DNA from: Streptomyces alanosinicus
GTDB taxonomy: Bacteria > Actinomycetota > Actinomycetes > Streptomycetales > Streptomycetaceae
Assembly (NCBI RefSeq): GCF_014650595.1
Contig: NZ_BMVG01000010.1
Location: 62,001-126,000, forward strand
Direction: 5' to 3'
Length of the DNA stretch: 64,000 nt
Shown: positions 8,690 through 16,912 of the stretch, one piece after another
Position numbering within the stretch: position 1 is the stretch's first letter
How the letters are laid out: the number at the start of each line of letters is the position of its first letter
Notes under the pieces: generated by a model
The model's database searches: none
What the model was told of the DNA's origin: nothing
The model's input: the letters and a program-made list of their open reading frames with translations, nothing else
Position numbers and translations under genes: made by a program

Positions 8690-8790
8690 GTGGGAAAGGA
8701 GGGATGAAGACGGATGAAGACGAGTGAAGAAGGGAGAAGACGGGTGAAGACGAGGGAAGGAGGGGGAAGACGGGGAAAGAAGTTGAACAA
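8690..8790. repeat. Purine-rich degenerate repeat
   Basis: About 100 bases upstream of the PAP2 gene consist almost only of purines on the plus strand, with GATGAAGACG and GGGAAGACG motifs repeated about seven times at a spacing of 10 to 16 bases. It gives a polypyrimidine 5' leader for the leftward PAP2 transcript. It is unlike the surrounding sequence and could form a triplex or be a binding array. No coding meaning is assigned. Confidence 0.55.
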
Positions 8791-8896
8791 GGGAATATCT
8801 AGGGCCGGGGTGTGACCCGCGGGGGTGACCCTGGTGATCGTTCAGCGGTCGGCAGGTGAACGCCGGGTGTGCGGCGCGCGGACTGCATCAGGGAAC

Positions 8897-8961
8897 TCAC
8901 AACAGCGAACGCGCCAGCGCCACCGCCCCGTCGACCGGCGGCACCCGCAACGGCCGCGGCC
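8897..8961 (-). pseudogene. Detached 3' end of the sugar kinase gene
   Basis: Read leftward from the mobile element, the frame gives RPLRVPPVDGAVALARSLL and a stop at 8897. This matches the usual last strand and helix of this kinase family (a V-x-P-P-V-D-G-A-V-A-L-A pattern). If the 185-bp element and one TA are removed, it joins the kinase frame after LPTAR without any shift. It has no start codon and is no longer translated with the kinase. Confidence 0.8.
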
Positions 8962-9150
8962 TAGGGCCTGTCCGGCGGATCCTGTCGCGGACGCGGGGGC
9001 TGGCACGCCCATCTGCGGCGTTGTCGTCACTCGCCGACGCTCCGCGTCGACTCATTCCTCCGCCTTGCAGCTGGACGCACCAGCCCCCACTCACCTGGGC
9101 CGATGAGGCACCGTCACTTTCCCGCGACCTGATCCGCCGGACAGGCCCTA
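8962..9150. mobile_element. 185-bp MITE-like element with TA target duplication
   Basis: Perfect 21-base inverted ends (8961-8981 and 9131-9151) enclose a longer imperfect palindrome: GGGGGCTGG near 8995 pairs with CCAGCCCCC near 9080. TA dinucleotides flank the unit at 8962-8963 and 9149-9150, as in IS630/Tc1-type insertions. It encodes no transposase. Removing the element with one TA rejoins the leftward kinase frame exactly, which proves the ends. The new kinase stop lies inside the element. Confidence 0.85.
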
Positions 9151-9983
9151 GCCGTCGGGAGCGTCTCGGCGAGGGCGGCGGTGAACGCGTCGTAGAGCAG
9201 CGGCTGGGCGAGGACCGTGCCGCCCGCCACCACCACGTCCTCGGCCGGTACTCCGCGCCGGGCCAGCAGCGTCACCAGCGTGGCCAGGGCGCGGCCCTGC
9301 GCGGCGATCACGCCGCGGGCGAGCGCCGAGCCCGCCTCGGCCGCGGCGAAGACGGCCGGTGCCTGCCGGCCCCACTCGGCCGAAGGGTCCGTGGCCCCCT
9401 CCAACGCCGCGCCCGGCGCGGGCACTTCGGGCTCGCCGAAGGCGTCGAGCAGCGCCGCCGCCAACGCGTCGGGAGGCTCACAGCGGTCATGGGCGGCCCA
9501 GCAGGCGCGAGCCGCCTCCCGGACCAGCCCGGCCGCGCCGCCCTCGTCCCCGAGGGCCGCGCCCCAGCCGCCGACCTGTACGGGCGTGCCGTCGGCGCGC
9601 CGGCCCACCGCCACCGAGCCGGTACCGGCGACCACACCGATGCCGCGTGCCAACCCGGCGGCGGGTACGAGGAGTTCGGCGTCGCCCACGACCAGCGCGG
9701 GTGTGTCGGCATGGTCGCGCAGGGCGGAGCGTATCCGCGCGCACTGGCGCGGGGTCTCACAGGCGTGGCCGCCGACGGCCGGCGCCGAGGGGCGTACGCC
9801 GGCCGGCAGGACCTCGGCGGCGAGCGCGGCCGGCCAGCCGGCCGCGGCCACCGGGTCGTGCGGCCGCCAGCCGCCGCTCGTGCGGACGTGGTCGGCGACG
9901 GGGGTGCCCCCGGCCACGGCACGCAGATGTGTCTTGGTGCCGCCCACGTCGATGCCGACCAGGACGGGCGTGGAGTCCTGCAC
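9114..9983 (-). CDS. N-acetylglucosamine kinase-like BadF/BadG ATPase, C-terminus replaced
   Basis: The protein has the BcrAD/BadFG-type sugar kinase fold: VGIDVGGTKTHLRAVAGG is the phosphate-1 loop, GIGVVAGTGSVAVGR the phosphate-2 region, and GGWGAALGDEGGAAGLVREA is typical of N-acetylglucosamine kinases. It would phosphorylate an amino sugar in the cytoplasm. GTG at 9983 is preceded by AAAGAGG. The last ten residues, ACPADQVAGK, come from the mobile element inserted at 9149. The lost native end, about 21 residues closing in VALARSLL, is still readable from 8962 down to a stop at 8897. The core is intact at 289 residues, so activity may survive. An operator-like dyad 170 bases upstream is shared with the divergent ROK gene. 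Confidence 0.8.
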   Translation of the reverse strand: MQDSTPVLVGIDVGGTKTHLRAVAGGTPVADHVRTSGGWRPHDPVAAAGWPAALAAEVLPAGVRPSAPAVGGHACETPRQCARIRSALRDHADTPALVVGDAELLVPAAGLARGIGVVAGTGSVAVGRRADGTPVQVGGWGAALGDEGGAAGLVREAARACWAAHDRCEPPDALAAALLDAFGEPEVPAPGAALEGATDPSAEWGRQAPAVFAAAEAGSALARGVIAAQGRALATLVTLLARRGVPAEDVVVAGGTVLAQPLLYDAFTAALAETLPTARACPADQVAGK

Positions 9984-10157
9984 GGGACCTCTTTCGCCGG
10001 TGTGCGGTGCCGCGCCGGCGGGCGGACCGTGCGTGAGGAGCCGGCGGGTGGACCGTGCCTGAGAAAGCAGGGGAGGGAGCAGGGAGGGCAGGGGAGGAGC
10101 GGTAGGGAAGCCCCGGGACGGGCCTCGGGCGGAGCACGGCAGGCGAGTACCGTGAAG

Positions 10158-10181
10158 TTCGTTAGGAAGTTAACTAACGAA
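10158..10181. promoter_or_regulatory. Putative ROK-regulator operator
   Basis: TTCGTTAG and CTAACGAA form a perfect eight-base inverted repeat separated by eight bases, in an otherwise AT-poor region. It lies between the divergent kinase (start 9983) and ROK regulator (start 10315). Dyads of this GTTAG...CTAAC type are common beside actinobacterial ROK repressors of sugar genes, so autoregulation and control of the kinase are likely (inference). Confidence 0.6.
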
Positions 10182-10314
10182 GTAGGGTGCGTCAAGAGGC
10201 GCCCCGCTCCCGGGCGCCGCCTGACCTGACCGGGCCGGCGTGACGCCCGGCATCCCATGGCCGTGCCCCGGCGGACGAGGTCCCCGGAATCGGCCCCTGA
10301 CCTGTGGGGAAACC

Positions 10315-11466
10315 GTGGAACACGACGTGGTGGCGGCGCCCCGGCTGTCCGAGAGCGCGAGCGCGGTCTTCGCCGTGCTCGCCCGCGCGGGCAGCGCGAC
10401 CCGGCCCCAACTGGCCGGCCTGGCGGGCCTGTCCAAACCGACGGTGTCCGCCGCCGTCGCGGAACTGGAGAGCGCCGCTCTCGCGGCCCACTCCGGTACG
10501 GCGTCCAGCGGCACCGGCCGCACCGCCGCCGTCTACCGGCTCGGACCGGAGGCCGGCGCCGTACTCGCCGTCGACCTCGGACCGGACCTCACCCGGGTCC
10601 GCGGCTGCGCCCTCGACGGCAGCACACTCGCCGAGGCCACCGCCCCCCGGGCCGATGCCGCGCAGGCCGTACGCGCCGCCCTGCGCGCGCTGCCCGCCGC
10701 CGGCCCGCTGCGCACCATCGTCGTCGCCGTCGGCGATGTCACCGCACGGGCGGCGCAGGGCACCGGCATGCGACCGGCGACCGCCAAGGCGGGCCCGGTC
10801 TTCGACGCCGTCTCCGTCGCGCTGCCGCCGGGCGTCCCCGTCCACCTGGAGAACAACGTCAACTGCGCCGCCCTCGCCGAACTCCACGAGGGCGCCGCCC
10901 GGGGCCGCGCCGGTTTCGGCTATCTGCGCGTCGGCGTGGGCGTCGGACTCGGCGTCGTCATCGACGGCCGGGTGCTGCGCGGGGCCAACGGCGCCGCCGG
11001 CGAGCTGGCCCGGCTGCCCTACCCCTGGGACGCGGACGCCGGCCGGGAGCCGCGCCTGGAGGCCCTGGAGGACCACATCGGCGCCGCCTCGCTGCTGCGG
11101 CGGGCCGCCGCGGCCTGGCAGGACACGGACGGGCCGTGCCCGGCGACCACGGAGCAGCTGTTCGCCCTCGCCGGCCGGGGCAGCGCCGCGGCCCGGGCCC
11201 TCGTCGCCCGCCACGCCGCCGACGTGGGCCGGCTCGCCGCCGCGGTCGCCGCCGTGCTCGACCCGGGACTCATCGTGCTCGGTGGCAGCACCGGCGCGGA
11301 CCCGCAGTTGCTGCCCGGCGTCCGGGCCGAACTGGCCCGGCTGAGCTGGCCCACCGAGGTGGTCGGCAGCACGGTCGGCGAGCCGGGCACGCTCGTCGGC
11401 GCGGCCCGGCTCGCGGTCGCCCGCGGTGTCCGAACCGTGACCGAGGCCGCGGGGCGGAAGGATTGA
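10315..11466 (+). CDS. ROK family transcriptional regulator
   Basis: The 383-residue protein has an N-terminal winged helix (residues about 20-65): SASAVFAVLARAGSATRPQL, then LAGLSKPTVSAAVAELESA. The rest is a ROK sugar-binding domain: AVLAVDLGPDLTRVRGCALD, HLENNVNCAALAELHEGAAR, GVGVGLGVVIDGRVLRGANG and PGLIVLGGSTGADP. The CxCGxxGC zinc motif of NagC-type proteins is not evident. GTG at 10315 is chosen for the GGGGA five bases upstream. It faces away from the sugar kinase and precedes an ABC sugar importer on the same strand, so it probably represses one or both in response to a sugar. The inducer is unknown. Confidence 0.85.
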   Translation: MEHDVVAAPRLSESASAVFAVLARAGSATRPQLAGLAGLSKPTVSAAVAELESAALAAHSGTASSGTGRTAAVYRLGPEAGAVLAVDLGPDLTRVRGCALDGSTLAEATAPRADAAQAVRAALRALPAAGPLRTIVVAVGDVTARAAQGTGMRPATAKAGPVFDAVSVALPPGVPVHLENNVNCAALAELHEGAARGRAGFGYLRVGVGVGLGVVIDGRVLRGANGAAGELARLPYPWDADAGREPRLEALEDHIGAASLLRRAAAAWQDTDGPCPATTEQLFALAGRGSAAARALVARHAADVGRLAAAVAAVLDPGLIVLGGSTGADPQLLPGVRAELARLSWPTEVVGSTVGEPGTLVGAARLAVARGVRTVTEAAGRKD

Positions 11467-11541
11467 CGGCCTCCGGCTCGTTCTGCCAATGTCCGGACAA
11501 GCGCTTTCTGAGCCGGTCGGGACACCGGCTCGGGGCGGCAT

Positions 11542-11568
11542 CCGCGCCGTACGCGAGGTACGGCGCGG
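11542..11568 (+). terminator. Hairpin terminator after the ROK gene
   Basis: Perfect 11-base arms, CCGCGCCGTAC and its complement, flank a five-base loop, 76 bases after the ROK stop. There is no T-run, as is usual for Streptomyces terminators. The remaining sequence to 11767 contains no gene and must hold the promoter of the ABC operon. Confidence 0.6.
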
Positions 11569-11767
11569 CGCACGAGGGCGTGCTCGTGCGACAGCGGCCG
11601 GAGCCGGCCGCAGACCCCAGCCGTGACCGGGCGGCGCGGCCGGGCGAGGCCGCCCCCCGGAGGCGCTCCTTTCCCCAGTCATGCACCCGAGCCGCAGCGA
11701 CGGCGCACCCGCACCCGTGCCGTGGCGATCCGGCCGGGCTCCGTCACGCACCTTCAGGGAGGACCCG

Positions 11768-13099
11768 ATGGGTCACCGGATCTCGCGCAGAACCCTCTTC
11801 CGCACCGTGAGCGGGCTCGCCGCCGCCGGCGCCCTCGGCCCCGCGCTCACCGCCTGCGCCGGCGGCACCGGAGCCGGCAGCGCGGGCGGCGATCTGACCA
11901 TGACCTGGTGGGGCAGCGACGAGCGGCACGCCGCCTACAAGAAGGCCCTCGCGGTCTTCCGGAAGAGCAACCCCACCATCAGGATCGAGACCCGCTACTC
12001 GGGCTACGACGGCTATTTCGACAAGTTCAACACCCAGGTCGCCGGCGGCAGCGCCCCCGACCTGCTGCAGATGGACACCGCGCTGGTCGCCCAGTACGCC
12101 CGCAAGGGCATCCTCGCCCCGCTCGACTCCTACGTCGGTAAATCCCTGGACCTGACCGGCTTCTCCACGACGCTTCTCGCCGCGGGCACGGTCGACGGCA
12201 AGCTGTACGGCGTCCCCTCCGGCATCGGCGTCAACCAGCTCACCGTCAACCGCAGCGGCCTGGAGAAACTCGGCCTGAAGCTGCCCGACCGCGAGTGGAC
12301 CTGGAACGATTTGAAGAACATCGCCGTCGACGTCCACAAGAAGAGCGGCGGCAGGATCCACGGCGTCGACGACGGCGGCGGCTCCGCCCTGCAGTGCTTC
12401 GAGATCTTCGCCCGCGAGAAGGGCCAGCCGTTCTTCTCCGCCGACGGCACGAAACTCGGCTTCACCGCCGACACCCTGACGGAGTGGTGGGAGTTCTGGG
12501 CCGGCATGCGCAAGGACCAGGCCTCGCCGCCGCCCGCGATCACCTCCGCCGCGCACAACGACCTCACCAAGAACGCGGTCGTGATCGGCAAGGCCCTGTT
12601 CACCTTCGACTCCGGCGTCTACGGCGCCGGCGGCGCGATCACCGACGTCCAGCTGGACTTCCTGCCCACCCCGCAGGGCGGCTTCGCCGGCGCCCGCGAG
12701 GGCAACTTCGTCAACGGCGGAGTGCTGCTCAGCGCCACCAAGGCCAGCAAGAGGGTCGCCGACTCGGTGAAGATCATGGACTTCTTCGCCCAGGACACCA
12801 CCGCCATCAAGGACATGCAGCTGCAGCGCGGCATCCCGCCGACCCAGAAGGCACGCTCGCTGATCTCGGCCGGACTGAGCGAGACCGACAAGCGCAACAT
12901 GGCGACGGCCGACTACATCTCCCGGCGCGTCGCCAAGGCGACCGACGCGCTGCCCGCGCCCGTGCCCCCGCCCCAGGGCGCCGACCGGATCCGCGACCTG
13001 CTCTTCCAGTCCAACCTGGCGGTCGCCTTCGGAAGGAAGACCATCAAGGCGCAGGCGAGCGAGTTCTTCGACCAGGCACAGAACATCCTCGCGGGCTGA
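11768..13099 (+). CDS. ABC sugar transporter substrate-binding lipoprotein
   Basis: The 443-residue protein is an extracellular solute-binding protein, family 1. Its signal is of the Tat type with a lipobox: ISRRTLFRTVSGLAAAGALG, then LTAC, so it is exported folded and lipidated at Cys. TMTWWGSDERHAAYKKALAV, GYDGYFDKFNTQVAGGSAPD and LLQMDTALVAQYARKGILAP are typical of carbohydrate-binding members. AGGGAGGA just upstream fixes the start. It heads a four-gene operon with two permeases and a putative carbohydrate-active protein. No ATPase gene is present; Streptomyces importers of this kind commonly share the MsiK ATPase. The sugar is unknown. Confidence 0.9.
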   Translation: MGHRISRRTLFRTVSGLAAAGALGPALTACAGGTGAGSAGGDLTMTWWGSDERHAAYKKALAVFRKSNPTIRIETRYSGYDGYFDKFNTQVAGGSAPDLLQMDTALVAQYARKGILAPLDSYVGKSLDLTGFSTTLLAAGTVDGKLYGVPSGIGVNQLTVNRSGLEKLGLKLPDREWTWNDLKNIAVDVHKKSGGRIHGVDDGGGSALQCFEIFAREKGQPFFSADGTKLGFTADTLTEWWEFWAGMRKDQASPPPAITSAAHNDLTKNAVVIGKALFTFDSGVYGAGGAITDVQLDFLPTPQGGFAGAREGNFVNGGVLLSATKASKRVADSVKIMDFFAQDTTAIKDMQLQRGIPPTQKARSLISAGLSETDKRNMATADYISRRVAKATDALPAPVPPPQGADRIRDLLFQSNLAVAFGRKTIKAQASEFFDQAQNILAG

Positions 13100-13147
13100 G
13101 CACCCGCCCCAGCACGGTCCGGCACCGGGAGAGGCTTCAGGGAGACG

Positions 13148-14134
13148 ATGAGCATGACCAGCGCCAAGAGCGACGAGGCCGAGGGGGAGGAGCCGGCGGC
13201 CCCCGCGGCCCCCGCGGACCGCCGCGAGCGTGCACGCCCGCGCCGTCGTGCCGTCGGACGGCGCGGCGGGGGATGGTGGCCGTACGTCTTCCTGGCCCCC
13301 TGGTTCGTCGGTCTGTTCGGCCTGACGGTCTATCCGATGCTGGACTCGCTGTATCTGTCCTTCACGGACTTCGACCTGCTGACGCCCGCGCGATGGATCG
13401 GCGCGCGGAACTACACACACATGTTCTCCGACGACCCGGTCTTCTGGGACTCGGTGCACGCCACCCTGCTGTACGTCGTCGTCTCCGTCCCGCTGAAGCT
13501 GGCCCTCGCGCTCGGTGTGGCGATCCTGCTCAACCGGCCGCTGAAGGGGATCGGTGTCTACCGGGCCGCGTTCTATCTGCCGTCGCTGCTCGGCGGCGCG
13601 GTGGCCATGGCGATCGTCTGGCGACAGGTGTTCGGCGGGGACGGCCTGTTCAATGACTTGCTCGGCTGGTTCGGGATCAAGGGCCAGGACTGGATTTCAA
13701 GTCCGGACACATCGATCTACACGCTCATCCTGCTCGCCGTCTGGCAGTTCGGCACACCGATGGTCATCTTCCTGGCCGGGCTGAAGCAGTTGCCCAAGGA
13801 TGTGTACGAGGCGGCCGCGATCGACGGCGCCGGAACGGTCACCCGGTTCTTCCGGATCACCCTCCCGCTGCTCACCCCGATCGTCTTCTTCAACCTGGTG
13901 CTGCAGATCATCGACGGATTCAAGACGTTCACCCCCGCCTATGTGGTGAGCAACGGCACGGGCGGACCGCTCAATTCGACCATGCTGTACTCGCTCTACC
14001 TGTACAAGAAGGGCTTCACCGACCTCCAGATGGGCTACGCCTCGGCGCTGGCCTGGGTGCTCTTCCTGGTCATCGCGGGTTTCACGGCGGTCAATTTCGT
14101 CGCCGGCCGTTACTGGGTCCACTACGACGACTGA
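13148..14134 (+). CDS. ABC sugar transporter permease (MalF type)
   Basis: The 328-residue protein has a long charged cytoplasmic N-terminus and six predicted membrane segments, the first being WPYVFLAPWFVGLFGLTVYP. The EAA loop, YEAAAIDGAGTVTRFFRITL (near residues 218-237), contacts the ATPase. It starts 48 bases after the binding protein with AGGGAGACG upstream and forms a heterodimer with the next permease. The family is clear. Specificity cannot be read from the permease. Confidence 0.9.
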   Translation: MSMTSAKSDEAEGEEPAAPAAPADRRERARPRRRAVGRRGGGWWPYVFLAPWFVGLFGLTVYPMLDSLYLSFTDFDLLTPARWIGARNYTHMFSDDPVFWDSVHATLLYVVVSVPLKLALALGVAILLNRPLKGIGVYRAAFYLPSLLGGAVAMAIVWRQVFGGDGLFNDLLGWFGIKGQDWISSPDTSIYTLILLAVWQFGTPMVIFLAGLKQLPKDVYEAAAIDGAGTVTRFFRITLPLLTPIVFFNLVLQIIDGFKTFTPAYVVSNGTGGPLNSTMLYSLYLYKKGFTDLQMGYASALAWVLFLVIAGFTAVNFVAGRYWVHYDD

Positions 14135-14153
14135 GCGAGGAGACCGCCCGATC

Positions 14154-15041
14154 ATGTCCGCCATCACTCCGAGCGTTCCGCCGCTCCAGAAGCTGCGTTC
14201 GCTCCGGTCGCTCCCCGGCCCCCGCCGTGTCCTCCTGCACACCCTGCTCATCGGCGTCGCGCTCGTCATGCTGTACCCGCTGCTGTGGATGCTCAGCAGC
14301 TCCCTCAAGCCCGACACCGACATCTTCACCCACCCCGGTCTGATCCCGGACCGGCTGCACCCGCGGAACTACGCCGAGGGCTGGAGCGGCTCCGGCAACT
14401 CCTTCGCGCTCTACATCACCAACTCGCTGATCGTCACGATCGGCGCGGTGACCGGAAACGTCATCTCCTGCTCGCTGGCCGCCTACGCCTTCGCGCGCTT
14501 CGAGTTCCGGGGCAAGAGGAGCTGGTTCGCCCTGATGCTCGCCACGCTCATGCTGCCGATGCAGGCCACGCTGATCCCGCAGTACACGATCTTCTACAAC
14601 CTGACCTGGATCAACACCTTCCTGCCGCTGATCGTGCCGAAGTTCCTCGCCACGGACGCCTTCTTCATCTTCCTGATGGTGCAGTTCATCCGCTCCATCC
14701 CGCGCGAGCTGGACCAGGCCGCGATGATGGACGGCGCCAACCCCCTGCAGATCTACCTCAGGATCATCCTGCCGCTGATGAGGCCGGCCCTGATCACCAC
14801 CACGATCTTCACCTTCATCTGGACCTACGACGACTTCCTCGGCCAGCTCGTCTACCTCCAGCAGAACGCCCGCTTCACCGTCCCCCTCGGCCTCACCCTC
14901 TTCCTGGACAAGACCAGCGGCTCCTCCTACGGCGCGATGTTCGCCATGTCGACACTCGCCCTCGCCCCGACGCTCATCTGCTTCCTCGTCTTCCAGAAGA
15001 GACTGGTCGAAGGCCTGGCGACCACCGGAATGAAGGGCTGA
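14154..15041 (+). CDS. ABC sugar transporter permease (MalG type)
   Basis: The 295-residue protein has six membrane segments, beginning with LHTLLIGVALVMLYPLLWML. The EAA loop is recognisable as ELDQAAMMDGANPLQIYLRI. It follows the MalF-type permease by 19 bases, with GCGAGGAGA upstream, and its stop lies five bases before the next start. Together these support one transcript with coupled translation. Confidence 0.9.
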   Translation: MSAITPSVPPLQKLRSLRSLPGPRRVLLHTLLIGVALVMLYPLLWMLSSSLKPDTDIFTHPGLIPDRLHPRNYAEGWSGSGNSFALYITNSLIVTIGAVTGNVISCSLAAYAFARFEFRGKRSWFALMLATLMLPMQATLIPQYTIFYNLTWINTFLPLIVPKFLATDAFFIFLMVQFIRSIPRELDQAAMMDGANPLQIYLRIILPLMRPALITTTIFTFIWTYDDFLGQLVYLQQNARFTVPLGLTLFLDKTSGSSYGAMFAMSTLALAPTLICFLVFQKRLVEGLATTGMKG

Positions 15042-15046
15042 CCAGC

Positions 15047-16909
15047 ATGCATCTGCCCTACCAGCGCGGCCCGCTGCACGACCTGCCCGACACCCCGCAG
15101 GCCTACGACGCCGTCCTCGCCGACGTCACCGAGCAGGCCCTCGCCCGGCTGACGACAGGCCCTGAGGGCAGCCTCGAACACCCCGGCGCCCACGACGACA
15201 TCGGCGACACCTCCCTCGGCATCACCTCCCTGCTGGCCCTCGCCTGGCAGCGCGGCAAGGACCCCCGGCTGCCGGCGGCGGTCCGCCGCAGCCTCGCCTT
15301 CCACCTGCGCGAGCGCGTCCACACCGAGGACAACCCCGGCTACCCCAACCTCAGAACCATCAACTCGGGCCTGCCGTACGCCCGTTACGTACTCGCCGCA
15401 GGAGCCCACCCCATCGGCGACTGGCCGAGCACCGTCTGGGCACTGCTCCAGGCGGTCAACCTCCTCGACGCGGCCGACGGCCTCCTGGACGACGAACAGC
15501 GCACGGAACTACGGCAGTTGGCGCACGGCTACTGGCGTTGGCTGACCGACGCCACCTTCTTCAACCCGCAGCAGGCGGGCAACCAGGCCATCGGCTGTGT
15601 GGTCGGCGGCCTGATGCTCGCCCGTCATCTGCCCACGCAGGAGGCCCCCGCGGTCCGCTCCCTCGCCCTCGCCCTGTACACCGACGAGATCCGCGCGCAC
15701 CGCGTGGCCGACCGGGGCGCCCTGCTGCCGCCCGAGCACGGCGGCGCCTACGACAACAACTACGGCCCGATCTCCCTGTCCTTCCTGGCCCAGGCCCACC
15801 GCGTCAGCGGCGAGGAGATGTTCGCCGAGGACGGCGACGCCCTCGCCCGCTACATCGACGCCCGCCTGACCTCGGGCGGCTACGACAACGGCGGACCCCG
15901 CTACAGCGAACAGCACTCCGGCTTCGAGTCCGTGCTGGGCCTGCGCCACTTCGGCGCCCGCGTCGGCGCCGACCTCGGCCGCTACCGGGGCGACACCCGC
16001 TGGGGCCGGCACGCCGTCCAGCAGGACGGCGGCATCGACGGACACTTCGCCTTCATGCTGGTCTGGCAGATCCAGGACGCCACCCGCTGGCACCGCACCC
16101 CATCGGGGCGGCCCGTCCGCCACCAACTGCGCTCCGGCACCGTCTCGGTGGCCTTCGACAGCCGGATGACCCCCGCCATGATCGAGGCGGGCGGCACCTA
16201 CCACCTGCCCGCCGCCGTGCGCCGCCAGCACGGGTTCGGCCCGGTCGCCGACGGCTTCCTGCTGTGCCGCCCGATGGGCGAGGTCCGGGTCGCGGACGCC
16301 CGCGCCGACGGGCTCACGGCGAAACTCGTGACCAAGCCGGTCGTCGGCCGCGACCACGTCCTGCGCCATGTGCGTTCGCTGTACGTCACCGACGGCACGC
16401 GCCTGTGGGTCACGGTCGCCGTGGAACGGCTCGACGGGGCGCCGTACCTGCTGTCCGGGCTGCCGTACGCCGCCGACGACGGCGACCGGGTGCGCCGTAC
16501 CGCCGAGAGCGAGGTCAGCTCGGCGGGCGGCCTGCGCCTCACCCATCCCACGGACGCCGGCCCCGACGACTTCGACACCCGGGCCCAACTCACCCAGGAA
16601 CAGGCGGCGTTCACCCTCGCCGCCGACCCGCGCGGCTACGGCAACCCCGACGAGGGCTGGCGCCACCTGGTCTCCTCCAGCGCCCTGGAGGCCGATCCGG
16701 CACCGGGTGCGCCGGAGCACCTGCATGTGTTCGCCGTACGGTACGGCCCCGGCGGCGACTTCGCGCCCCGCTTCGAGGAGGATCCCGGCAATCCCAGCGA
16801 TCCCGGCAGTCCCGGCGGCCTCGTCGTGCGCACGGAGGCGTTCACAGCCGTCGTCGGTCCCGTGGCCGGCGACAGCCGAGGGGAACCCTCCCTCGTCCTG
16901 CGCCGCTGA
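15047..16909 (+). CDS. Unrecognised 620-residue protein, probably carbohydrate-active
   Basis: I cannot name this family. It is soluble and has no signal peptide. The first 350 residues look like an alpha/alpha toroid: regularly spaced helices, conserved clusters GNQAIGCVVGGLMLARHL and EHGGAYDNNYGPISLSFLAQ, and GPRYSEQHSGFESVLGLRHF. The second half is beta-rich (VRHQLRSGTVSVAFDSRMTP, LRHVRSLYVTDGTRLWVTVA). A toroid followed by a beta-sandwich is the layout of heparinase-like lyases and of GH88/GH105-type and related enzymes. It is the last gene of the ABC importer operon, five bases after the permease, so it probably processes the imported oligosaccharide in the cytoplasm (inference). Confidence 0.6.
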   Translation: MHLPYQRGPLHDLPDTPQAYDAVLADVTEQALARLTTGPEGSLEHPGAHDDIGDTSLGITSLLALAWQRGKDPRLPAAVRRSLAFHLRERVHTEDNPGYPNLRTINSGLPYARYVLAAGAHPIGDWPSTVWALLQAVNLLDAADGLLDDEQRTELRQLAHGYWRWLTDATFFNPQQAGNQAIGCVVGGLMLARHLPTQEAPAVRSLALALYTDEIRAHRVADRGALLPPEHGGAYDNNYGPISLSFLAQAHRVSGEEMFAEDGDALARYIDARLTSGGYDNGGPRYSEQHSGFESVLGLRHFGARVGADLGRYRGDTRWGRHAVQQDGGIDGHFAFMLVWQIQDATRWHRTPSGRPVRHQLRSGTVSVAFDSRMTPAMIEAGGTYHLPAAVRRQHGFGPVADGFLLCRPMGEVRVADARADGLTAKLVTKPVVGRDHVLRHVRSLYVTDGTRLWVTVAVERLDGAPYLLSGLPYAADDGDRVRRTAESEVSSAGGLRLTHPTDAGPDDFDTRAQLTQEQAAFTLAADPRGYGNPDEGWRHLVSSSALEADPAPGAPEHLHVFAVRYGPGGDFAPRFEEDPGNPSDPGSPGGLVVRTEAFTAVVGPVAGDSRGEPSLVLRR

Positions 16910-16912
16910 GCG

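Noticed and set aside
9114..9983. Calling the kinase a pseudogene because of the insertion
   Set aside because: Both phosphate loops and the core are intact and the start has a good ribosome binding site; only the last 20 or so residues are changed, so it is kept as a coding gene.
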